Positions 45,041-54,840 of a DNA stretch of 64,000 nucleotides are shown piece after piece (the stretch's first letter is position 1; the number at the start of each line of letters is the position of its first letter). The position numbers and the translations under genes were made by a program. The DNA comes from Rhabdophis nuchalis (lineage: Eukaryota; Chordata; Lepidosauria; Squamata; Natricidae). The DNA lies in contig CM077652.1 in NCBI GenBank assembly GCA_039707465.1, positions 38,019,118 through 38,083,117 of the forward strand, read 5' to 3'. The notes beneath the pieces were generated by a model. That model saw only the letters and a list, made by a program, of their open reading frames with translations. It made no database searches and had not been told where the DNA came from.

Positions 45041-45695
45041 ATGCAGGTGTTGATAGTCTTATAAATGGGTGAAGGGAATTTATGGGAATTAATGCTGGCC
45101 TTACTTCAAAAATTATGTAGAAGATGGGATTTGGTCCTCATGCAAGCACAGCATTTGCCTCCTTTTGATAAAGATGTCATGGCTCTCTCTTCCCCCCCCC
45201 CCCTCCCCCCCCCCAATTTTGTGCACAAGACTGAGGGGCAAAATAGCACAGCTACTTTAAAAGTTGCATGGTTCAAGAGAAGTTGATTCATTTAAAGAAG
45301 AGGCATCTGGGCAGCATAGAAGCCAGGGATAAATCCAGGCTCTTTTACTGAATAGCACAGAGGTGCTGAGCTGGCATAAAGTCCAAAGCATTTTTGCAGC
45401 GTGTACAATACATTAGCCCTGAAGAGCCTGAGGAGAGAGAAGAACAAGAAGGTTGGATGATCAGTTCCTACTGTGCAATGTGTTCAAAGTGACTCCCTAC
45501 CTCCAGATTCCTCCAGGCTATGGGACGTCATAGTAAAAGGCCTGATCAGTCCTGCAGCTGGTCCCTATTAGGTTGTTGTGAATCCAGGAAAGAACTGAAC
45601 TTTCCCACTGTCCGGTAATCACTTCAAAAATGAATAGCAGTTTTGTTTCAAAGGAGAAGTAAAAAAAGTAAACTTTATTTTATTCCAAATGTACA
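45041..45695. other. Intergenic sequence downstream of PDPK1
   Basis: A C run interrupted by CT at 45193-45213. No gene. Confidence 0.4.
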
Positions 45696-45699
45696 AAAC

Positions 45700-47495
45700 A
45701 TTTACAACTGTACAGTGTTGCTTAAAAGTTTGTAAATTCTTCTGAATTTTCAATGTTTCTGCATAAATATGACCTAAAACGTGATCTGTTTTCCATATAA
45801 GTCCTAAAACTAGTTGAGAACCCAATTAAACAAATTAGTGAAAAGCAATATACCTGTTCATTGATTTCTTAAGGAAAATGAACCCAAGCTACATATTTGT
45901 TGTGGCAAAGTATATGAACCTTTGCATACAATAACTTGTGTTGTTCCCTAAAGGGAACCCTTTAGTCAGCAATAATGGCATTTCCAATACTGTTCAGGTA
46001 GATTACGACAATGGGAAATGGAACTCTGCTGCTAAGTGTGCGATGTCCCCATGACCATGTCTCTTAGCAATGGCAATTTCAGCAGTCCTGGTTGCTGTCA
46101 TTAAACAAAACCTGCCCAGAGGGTCTCATGTGATTGCAACTTCCTATGTCCAAAAGCCAGCAGGAAATGTCAGAAATTGCCAAGTGCGACTATGACTCAC
46201 TGTGATGTAATGGTGAGACTGGCACCCGGATAGTCATGTGACATGGGTGCTGCAATGACCAGAACTTTTGAGAACTTGTAAGTACAGTACCTCTTGTTTA
46301 ACATGAAACAAGAAAGCAACTTTGAAAGATCATTGAACAAATGGTCATAATTTGAGGACTACCTGTAATAGGTGATCAGTCCTGCACATCTGTCTGGAGA
46401 AATTTTAGCCCTTTCCTCCTGGCTGAGCAGCTTCAATTCAGGGATATTGTGATCCTTCCCCAACATTTCTATAGGATTAAGGTCAGGACTTTTGACTTGG
46501 CTATTCCAACGCATTTGCGTTCTTCTGCTTTATCCATCCTTTAGTCATAACTTGTGTGTTTTGGATCGTTGTCTTGCTGCATTTTCTCTTGAGCTTCAGT
46601 TCACAAGCATACGTCCTGGCTTTACCTGTAGAATTTGGGACCATGATTCAGGATTCATAGTTCCATGATGGTGGAAGTCATCCTAGTCCATGGTCAGCAA
46701 AGCAGAACCAAACCATGATACTGCCATGTTTCACATAATGTGAAAAGGTCCTCATGCTGGAATGCAGGGTCTGCCTTTCCCCCAAACGTGACAATTTTAT
46801 TCAAGCCTAAAAGTTCTATTTTGGTCTCATCCATCCACAGGATCCTTTCAGAGGTTTTCTGGCGTACCTGGTCTCTCAATTTGTACAGAGCCAGCAGTCG
46901 CCTTCATGGGGAGGAATGGCTTTCTCCTTGCAACCCTGCCACGCACACCATGGTTGTTCAGTGTTCTCCTGGTGGTGATCTCACAAACCCTGACATTTGC
47001 CAATACAAGACAATATCCTGGGTTTCTTTGCGATCTCTTGAGGAATTATTCCCCTGGCTCTTGGTGTGATCTTGGTCAACCGCTTGATGAAGATAATGGT
47101 GTTGAATTTCCTCTGCACACCATCTGCCTGACAGTGTATTGGCAGAGTCCAAACTCTTCGGAAATAGTTTTGTCACCTTTTCCAGCTCGGTGAGCATCAA
47201 CTTTTTCAGATATCCTCAAAAATCTTTGTACAAGTCATATTCTGGCTTCTTTTGTTCCAAAAATCAGACTTTCATCATGAATACCCAGAAAGAAGACAGG
47301 ATCTCTCATACTCACACCTGATGATCATCCCATTGACTGAATTACCCGACTCTTAACTTCCTCCTCAAATGAATTGATAATCTTAGAGGTTCACATACTT
47401 TTGTCACAGATACGCGTAGCCTTATTTCCTCAAATGAATAGGTTTTGACTCCCCTGTTTAACTGAGTTCTCTTTATCTAGTTGTAGGAAATGTGC
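45700..47495 (-). mobile_element. Decayed Tc1/mariner transposon with long inverted ends
   Basis: On the - strand 46879-46694 reads SERILWMDETKIELLGLN then TLCETWQYHGLVLLC, the Tc1 transposase segment with the second catalytic aspartate (W-x-DETK). Inverted ends match: TGTGGCAAAGTATATGAACC at 45902-45921 against the complement of GGTTCACATACTTTTGTCAC at 47388-47407, with further matching arms outward (about 45780-45900 and 47408-47495). Many indels; inactive. An unrelated repeat sits inside at about 46000-46375. Confidence 0.75.
46000..46375 (-). repeat. Unclassified interspersed repeat nested in the Tc1 copy
   Basis: Contains CTGTCATTAAACAAAACCTG, GATAGTCATGTGACATGGGT, CAAATGGTCATAATTTGAGG and ends ACTACCTGTAATA. 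It is the reverse orientation of the family at 17.4, 22.3 and 31.85 kb. Confidence 0.5.
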
Positions 47496-47499
47496 ACAG

Positions 47500-47880
47500 A
47501 ACAGACATTTGGTTTTTCTTGCCTAAATATAACCTAAACTTTAAAAACCTTAAACCTCTTGTCTAAACCTCTTGGATTTTCTTGCCTCTTCTCACCATTG
47601 AATTTCATTTTGTTAGATAGGGTCCAGTGCTCAAGTCTGTCAAGAGCCTTTTTGATCTTGAGCCTATCTTCTGGTGGGTTGGCTATTCCTGCAAACTTCA
47701 TGTGTGCAAATTTGATGAGTTTTTCTTCTATTCTCTCTAAATCATTTTGGAAGGTATTGAAGAGTAGAGGGCCTAAGACAAAATCTTGGGGTACCCCACT
47801 GCTTACTTCTCTCCATGTAGGTGTAGTTCTCACTGTGGGTATATTACCATTTGCTCTTGGTTGCAGATAGATCACTTCCT
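47500..47880 (-). repeat. CR1 LINE internal RT fragment
   Basis: On the - strand reads VSSGVPQDFVLGPLLFNTFQ then NDLERIEEKLIKFAH, KFAGIANPPEDRLKIKKALD and [13 protein letters not shown]. The catalytic FADD box has been lost (KFAHMKFAGI). Both ends are truncated. Confidence 0.75.
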
Positions 47881-48134
47881 ATTCTAGCTTCATTGACTGC
47901 CACCTGATTCAAACCACAAGGCCAGGACCATTGAATTGGTCTGTCCAGAAGTCTAATGGATCCCATCAGGTTTCCTACAGGCACTTGTGGATTTCCCAAT
48001 TCTTGCAGGCAAGTCAGATGATAACCTGGTCTGTTGGCATGAAGTGGTATTATGAGACTTGATGAAGTTGGTCCCAAGTGGATTATCTCTGTTGGCTGAT
48101 CCCATTTGGCTATTAGCTTTTCTGATGACTTCAA
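47881..48134 (-). other. Uncharacterised 96-codon open frame fragment
   Basis: On the - strand 48134-47844 is open and reads for example IHLGPTSSSLIIPLHANRPG. It runs into the CR1 fragment at its C-terminus. I do not recognise it; it could be a fragment of another repeat. Confidence 0.25.
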
Positions 48135-48165
<31 letters not shown>

Positions 48166-51100
48166 CATATTTATAACCCGCTCCCATCTCACAACAAGGG
48201 ACTCGGGGCGGCGAACATAGAATTAAATCAATAAATACAAAATACAATACATAGATATTAGATGCCTGTGTTGTAACCGTTTTTAAAACCCTCGTTTATA
48301 ATTGGCGGTGCTGGGGTTACGCAAGGCCGGCTAGTTGGAAGAAGTGAGTCTTAAGACATTTGCGGAAGAGGCGGAGGTCAGTAATGGTGCGGATTTCAGG
48401 GGGCAGGTCGTTCCAAAGGGCCGGCCCTGCCACAGAGAAGGCCCTCCCCCTGGGCGCCGACAGTCGACATTGCCCGACCGACGGCACCCTGAGGAGGCCC
48501 TCTCTGTGGGAGCGTGTCGGTCCCAGGGATGTATGGGGCAGGAGACGGTCTTGCAGATAGCTAGGTCCCGAGCCATGGAGCGTTTTGAAGATGGTCGTTA
48601 GGACCTTGAAGCGCACCCGAAAGACCACAGGAAGCCAGTGGAGCTCGCGTAGGACAGGTGTTATATGGGAGTGTTTAGGCGCTCCCGTAATTATCCGTGC
48701 GGCCGCGTTCTGGACTAACTGTAGTCTTCGGGTGCACTTCAAGGGAAGCCCTATGTAGAGAGCATTGCAATAGTCAAGTCGAGATGTGACGAGTGCTTGA
48801 GTGACTGTGCGTAAGGCTCCCCGATCCAGTAAGGGACGCAATTGGCGCATCAGGCGTACCTGATGGAATGCCCCCCTGGCCACGGCCGCCACCTGGTCTT
48901 CCATAGTCAGCCGGGAGTCCAGGAGGACACCTAGATTGCGTGCCTTCTCAACAGGGGCTGGTGTTTCGCCCCCAATGACCAGAGTTGGAATAATCTGGCT
49001 GAAACGGGGTGCCGGAAGCCACAGCCACTCAGTCTTGGACGGGTTGAGCCTGAGTTTGTTACTACCCATCCAGATCCGTACAGCCTCCAAGCACCGGGAC
49101 ATAACCTCGACGGCATCATTGGGGTGGTCCGGGGTGGATATGTACAGCTGGGTATCATCAGCGTACAGATGATATCCCACCCCGAAACCACGGATGATCT
49201 CACCCAGCGGCTTCATATATATGTTGAACAGCAGGGGCGAGAGGACCGACCCCTGAGGGACCCCACATAAGAGGGATCTAGAAGTCGACCTCTTCCCCCC
49301 CCGTCAACACATATTGTGACCGACCAGAGAGGTAGGACGAGAACCACCGTAAAACGGTGCCTCTCAGCCCCAACCCCCCCAGTCGGCGTAATAGGATACC
49401 ATGGTCGATGGTATCAAAAGCCGCTGAAAGGTCTAATAGGACCAGGATAGAGGAAAATCCTCTATCTCGTGCCCTCCAGAGATCATCGACCAATGCGACC
49501 AATGCCGTCTCGGTACTGTGCCCGGGTCGGAAGCCGGACTGGCGCGAATCTAGATAGTCAACTTCATCCAAATGTCGTGGAAACTGTTGGGCCACCACAC
49601 TCTCAACAACCTTCACTAGAAAGTGGAGGTTGGAGACGGGACGATAGTTTTCTAATAATGCCGGATCCAGGGACGGCTTCTTGAGGAGGGGCCTCACCAC
49701 CGCCTCTTTCAAGACGGTAGGTAAGGACCCCTCACTCAGAGATGCGTTGACAATGCCCTGAAGCCAGCCTCGTGTCGTCTCCCAGGATTCCAGTACAAGC
49801 CAGGAGGGACACGGATCCAGTAAACATGTGGTGGCCCTGAGTCTCTTTGACAGCTTGTCCATATCTTTGATAGTAACAAAGTCAAACTCCTCCCACAATG
49901 GTGTCTCAAGAGCTGCTTTGGCACTCTCGACAGGGCTATTGACAATGGAGGGTAACTCGCTTCGAATCCGAGTGATTTTCTCCTGCAGATAAATCCCAAA
50001 TTCCTCTGCTCGACCCTGTAAAGAGGCTTCCCGCGGCCTCTGTTGGAGGAGGGAGCGGGTTACCTTAAACAGGGCGGCAGGGCGGTTTTCTGCGGATGCA
50101 ATAAGTGTGGCACAATATTCACGTTTGGCCAGCCTTATTGCCACTAAATAAGTCCTAATGTGGTCTCTTATTAGTGTTCGGTCGGATTCAGAGCGAGATG
50201 ATCTCCATCTGCTCTCTAGGCGTCTCTTGTGGCGTTTCATCCCCCTGAGCTCCTCGGTGAACCAAGGGGCCCAGGTGGTTCGTCGCCGCAAGAGAGGCCG
50301 CAAGGGCGCGACTCGGTCCAAGGCCCCGGCGGCCGCACTTAACCATGCAGTCACTAGGTCCTCAGCCGAGTCGCGGAGCAAGTCCGCAGGAATTGGCCCA
50401 AGCTCCTTCTGGAACCTTAACGGGTCCATCAGGAGCCTGGGGCGGAACCATATAGGAATGTTTGGTTCCGCCTCCTCACAGTGAGGTGTGGCGGTCGGAA
50501 AGTCGAGCCGAAGGAGAGCGTGATCTGTCCATGACAGGGGTGTGATGACTAAATCCCCTACTCCCAGATCACTACTCCACTGACCCGAGATGAAGATGAG
50601 ATCCAAAGTGTGTCCGCCCTCATGAGTAGGGCCTAGAACTACCTGAGTCAGGTCCATGGCTGTCATGGAAACCATGAACTCCCGAGCTATACCAGAGGTC
50701 TCACCTGCAGATGGCAGGTTAAAATCCCCCATGACTACAAGTCTGGGGGTTTCAACCGCAACCCCGGCTATAACCTCAAGCAGTGCGGGCAGGGCTGTTG
50801 TTGTATAGCGAGGAGCCAGGTATACAACTAACACGCCCAACTGCCTCCCTAGGCCCACTTCACAAGGAGGGACTCACACCCGGTCGTCTGAGGGACTGTG
50901 GTCTCCTTTGGCTCAAGACCTTCCCTAACCATGATCGCCACTCCCCCACCCCTCCCTAAGGCCCTGGGCTGATGGAAGGCTCGGTATCCTGGTGGGCACA
51001 TTTCTATGAGGGGATGTCCTCCCTCGTGGCCCAACCAGGTTTCCGTAATGCCAATCAGGTCCGGGTCCCCCTCCAACACAAGGTCATGTAAGAGAGGGGC

Positions 51101-51650
51101 TTTTTGTACCACGGACCTGGCATTGCATAGCATCAGTCCAAGGCCCCGGGTCTGCGGTTCTTGCTCACCTAGTCTGCGATGAAGGAAAGGGGAGTTGGAG
51201 CGCGTGATCACCTGTAACCATCGGCCACGACGCTCCAACTGATGGTGTCCATCCCCCCTTCTACCGTCCCTGCCCCTGCCCCTCCCCAAGACCGTATTGA
51301 TGGCAAATACCCTGGTGGGACCGACCCTCCCTCCATCCCCCTTCGTCTTTTCATTTCCGCATATTGCTGGCCTTCTCTCTTGGCATTCCCCTAATTGGTC
51401 CCCCCACCCCCCTTCCCTGGGAACCCCTAAAAGCCGGATTAAAAATTTATACAGGAATCCCCTGAGCCTGCGCTTCGCCCACCTCTTAGGATTAATAAAT
51501 CCATCCTCGAGGTGTGTCCGTGTTAATGTAGGGGGCCAGACCTGCGAGAGGGGACATTCTCGCAGGCAGAGGAGCTCAGATCTAGAATATGGTAGCATTT
51601 CAGGGGTCTTTGTTCCCCCGGAGGCAATCTGATGACATATGATAGTTTTG
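48135..51650 (-). mobile_element. Near full-length L2-type LINE
   Basis: Three overlapping - strand frames make one element: 51598-50849 (basic N-terminal region then endonuclease start GLGLMLCNARSVVQKAPLLH, PDLIGITETWLGHEGG), 50858-49278 (endonuclease end [24 protein letters not shown], linker, and RT to YLSGRSQYVLTGG), 49216-48317 ([12 protein letters not shown] to the end). Two one-base frame breaks, near 50855 and in a C run near 49296, separate them. The 3' end (left) has a tail of TTTA repeats at 48137-48165 and a GGGACTCGGGGCGGCG terminus. The 5' boundary is uncertain, somewhere between 51600 and 51950. Confidence 0.87.
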
Positions 51651-52940
51651 TTGGGAGAGGACTAGGATGGAAGGTAAAGTAGAGGATTATATATATTTGA
51701 TGGTACATAGCCGAGCCAGGTGTCACAAGTATAAATATATAGGTATATAAATAGAGATGTTATGAATAAATATATAAATATATAGATATATAAATATACA
51801 ATAAACATGATAAATAAAAGGAAGGAGGATCTAATCACCAGGGGGAAGGGAGGGAGGGACTGGGGGCATAGAGGAAGGACCTAGAGTGTAAAATTTATAT
51901 AGTCATAAATTCATGAAAAGGAATCCGGGATAGTCATGATCTTTAAATAGAGGGAGATAATTAATTAGTTGTCCCTCACTTATCAGATAATTCCTTTGTT
52001 TCTGTCTATATTTTTACGTTCCTCATAAGCCACGATGAAAGAATAAACAAGCCCTCCATAGCAATGTTCTATTAGATATCGACTCCCTGGGTCCTTCCGT
52101 TAGACTTCCATGTCAGCCAAGCCTTCTTTATCAGATGTCTTCTATGGGAATATTCGGTTACAGTTCTTGGAGCAGATGTAATCTCTGCAAGCTGAGCTAT
52201 AGGTTATGTGTCGCTGCTGGTGGGGGTGATGATTTCTAGGCCCACGTTTCCGGTCTGATAAAGATGAAGGTAGAAAAGTGATACTAAGCATGGGGACTGA
52301 GTTTGAACAAAAGTAACTGCCCAGGTTTGGGCCTACTCCATAGCGGTGAGAAATGAAATGTATTTATTTCTCCTTTTTTATTGCTAGTTGCTATCCTTTT
52401 CTTGGTGACCAGTTTGCTTCTGAGTAGAATCCACCCCATTGTTTCATCTTCTGGTCATTATTAGGCCATTGCTTGACATTTTGTTAGCAAAGTCATTATC
52501 GCTTTGGTCAGAACTTGACCTTGGCTGGGTCTTCCCTAACCCTAATTGTTAGATCTATTCTCTCCTTTTGTTATTTAACATTTACACGGAGCCACTAGTA
52601 GAGGTTGTTCAGTGGTGGGTCGATCTTGGGAATGGCTGTCTGATGACAGTTCATCTGTCTTCAAAATAGCAGGAAAAAGTTTTTTCCCAGGAAAAAAAAA
52701 CCTAAAAACACAGCTGTTCTAGAGGGCCTAGGATCCTGGCATCATATATCATGTTAATTCTGTCTTTTATCTTTATAGTCTTACTGCATATTCCTCTTTT
52801 ATGAGCTGCTGAGGGTCCTATGAGTGCAGTGGGCTACAAATGTACTTAGTAAATTCACTCTTTACCCAAGTGCCACTTGGAAGTTGAGCAGTCCAGATTT
52901 ATTGGGATCAGAGTTTGCAACAGCTGAACAGCTGCCATCA
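51651..52940. other. Intergenic; AT-rich stretch, no gene
   Basis: 51680-51800 is made of TATA/ATAAATATAT-type repeats, possibly the 5' untranslated end of the L2 or a simple repeat at its edge. The rest has no recognisable element. Confidence 0.4.
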
Positions 52941-52944
52941 GGAA

Positions 52945-53660
52945 ATACAGAATAAGAGTTGGAAGGGATCTTGTAGGTCATCTAGTCCAACCCCCTGCTC
53001 AAGCAGGAGACCCTGTACCATTTCTGATAGACGGCAGTCCAGTCTCGGTTAGCTATTCCTGCCAGTTTAGTATCATCTGCAAACTTGGTAAGTTCCCCTT
53101 CTATTCCCTCATATAAGTCATTTATGAAGATATTGAAGAGTCCTGGGCCTAAGATGGAATCTTGTGGTACCCTACTTCTTACTTCCCTCCATGTAGACGT
53201 AGACCCGTTAAGGACCACTTGTTGAGCAGGATTTGTTAGCCAGTTACGAATCCATCTGGTAGTGATGCTATCTATCCCACTTTTTTCTAGCTTACCAAGA
53301 AGTAGGTTGTGGTCTACTTTGTCGAATGCCTTGCTGAAGTCTTAAGTATATTATTATGTCCACAGTATTTCGCTGGTCTATTAATTTAGCCACTTTATTG
53401 AAGAATGAAATAAGATTTGTTTGGCATGATCTGTTTTTAACGAACCCATGCTGGCTGCTAGTTATTACTTTACTCCTTTCCTTTCTACATGTTGGCAAAC
53501 CTGTTTTTTGATTATCATTCCCAGTATCTTCCCAGAAATTGATGTTAGGCTGATTGGTCTGTAGTTCCCTGGATTTCCTTTTTGAAGATGGGAACCACAT
53601 CAGCTCAGACAGATCCCCGGTGTTCCAGGATTTTTGAAAGATATGGCGCAGTGGTTCATT
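52945..53660 (-). mobile_element. CR1 LINE fragment with internal deletion
   Basis: The 3' tail (AGAGTTGGAAGGGATCTTGT on + strand, 52950-53030) jumps straight to RT palm text. On the - strand: [34 protein letters not shown] (catalytic FADD), then HGFVKNRSCQTNLISFFNKV and WFPSSKRKSRELQTNQPN further 5'. The RT thumb to near the 3' end is missing. Confidence 0.82.
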
Positions 53661-53661
53661 C

Positions 53662-54065
53662 ATTTTAGAGTTGGAAGGGACCTTGGAGGTCTTCTAGTCC
53701 AACTCCCTGCCTAGGCAGGAAGCCCTATACCATTTCAGACAAATGGCTAGCCACATCATCTTGAAGACTTCCAGTGTTGGAGCATTCACAACTTCTGGAG
53801 GCAACTTCTGTTCCATTGATTAATTGTTCTAACCGCCAGGAAATTCCTCCTCAGTTCTAGGTTGCTTCTCTCCTTGATTAGTTTCCTCCCATTGCTTCTT
53901 GTCCTGCCCTCAGGTGCCTTGGAGAATAGCTGGACTCCCTCTTCTTTCTGGCAACCCCTGAGACATTGGAAGGCTGCTCTCATGTCTCCCCTGGTCCTTC
54001 TTTTCCTTAAACTAGACCTACCCAGTTCCTGCAACCGTTCTTCGTCTCTTTTAGTCTCCAGTCTA
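53662..54065 (-). mobile_element. CR1 LINE 3' end directly upstream of the KCTD5 CpG island
   Basis: Complement reads [33 protein letters not shown] and [22 protein letters not shown]1 C-terminus. It begins with TAGAGTTGGAAGGGACCTTG at left. A separate, second 3' end from the 52945 copy. Its right edge is about 75 bp from the start of the CpG-rich promoter region. Confidence 0.82.
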
Positions 54066-54139
54066 GATCCTTGTGAAGGATGTGATCATTGTGATGTGAC
54101 GCCTGCCAGATCCCTCACAACTCAGCGCACTCCCCCCCC

Positions 54140-54840
54140 CCCCCCAAATTCTATTTTGGGCTCCAGCGAGAGCAGCCCCGCCCCCACCTCTCCTTCGCCC
54201 GAGGCCAGAAGGCGGGACTTGGCGGCGGCCGGAAGGCCCGCCTCTCCAGCGGGACCGGAAGCGAGGGAGCGCCCGTCCCACCCCTTCCTCCGTCGGGGCC
54301 TGCGCTGTCGGGGGCGCGGCTGGCTCGGCGGGACGCCTTTCGCGGGGGGACCTTCCGGCGCCGGGCCAGGATGGCGACGGACAGTCCCTGCGAGCTCCCG
54401 GCGTCGCCGGCGGGCGGGCTGAGCCTGGGCCGGCCTCCCTCGGCGCCCTTCCGCCGCTGCAGCCCTTCCAGGGCCGCCGCCGCCGCCGCCCCCCCGTCGA
54501 GCGTCGGGCCTCCCGCGGCGCTGCCCGGCAAGTGGGTCCGGCTGAACGTGGGCGGCACCTGCTTCCTCACCACCCGGCAGACGCTCTGCAGGGACCCCAA
54601 GAGCTTCCTCTTCCGCCTCTGCCAGGCCGACCCCGACCTCGACTCCGACAAGGTGGGCCCCGCCCGGCCCCGCGCTTCCCCTCCCCGGACGGCCCGGGAC
54701 GAGGGCTCAGGCGGGCGCCCGGCAGGACCGGGACCGGGCGCTTTCCCAGGAGGCCCTGGAGGTCCCTGCCTGGCTCAGAGGAGGCCGCCCTCCTTTAATC
54801 GGGAAAGCTCCGCTCTGGCCTCCGGGCGCGTTTGATAGGC
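54140..54840 (+). promoter_or_regulatory. CpG-island promoter of KCTD5 with ETS-like motifs and GC boxes
   Basis: Base composition switches abruptly at about 54140 to a GC- and CpG-rich stretch that covers the 5' flank, exon 1 and the start of intron 1. There are no other such stretches outside LINE copies. CCGGAAG cores (ETS-type) lie at 54229-54235 and 54255-54261 on the + strand and at 54352-54358 on the - strand. GC-box-like GGCGGG and GGGGCG lie at about 54211 and 54310. No TATA box is evident, as expected for a housekeeping CpG promoter. The transcription start is inferred to lie between about 54200 and 54365. Confidence 0.75.
54371..54652 (+). CDS. KCTD5: KCTD5 coding exon 1: variable N-terminus and start of BTB
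   Basis: 94 codons ending DSDK before donor GTGGGC. The first 55 or so residues are Ala/Pro/Ser-rich ([23 protein letters not shown], then six alanines from a GCC run). They only loosely resemble the human N-terminus, sharing CEL, GG and RRCS; the BTB begins at [10 protein letters not shown]. The N-terminal arm is longer than in human KCTD5. Very GC-rich, inside the CpG island. Confidence 0.93.
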
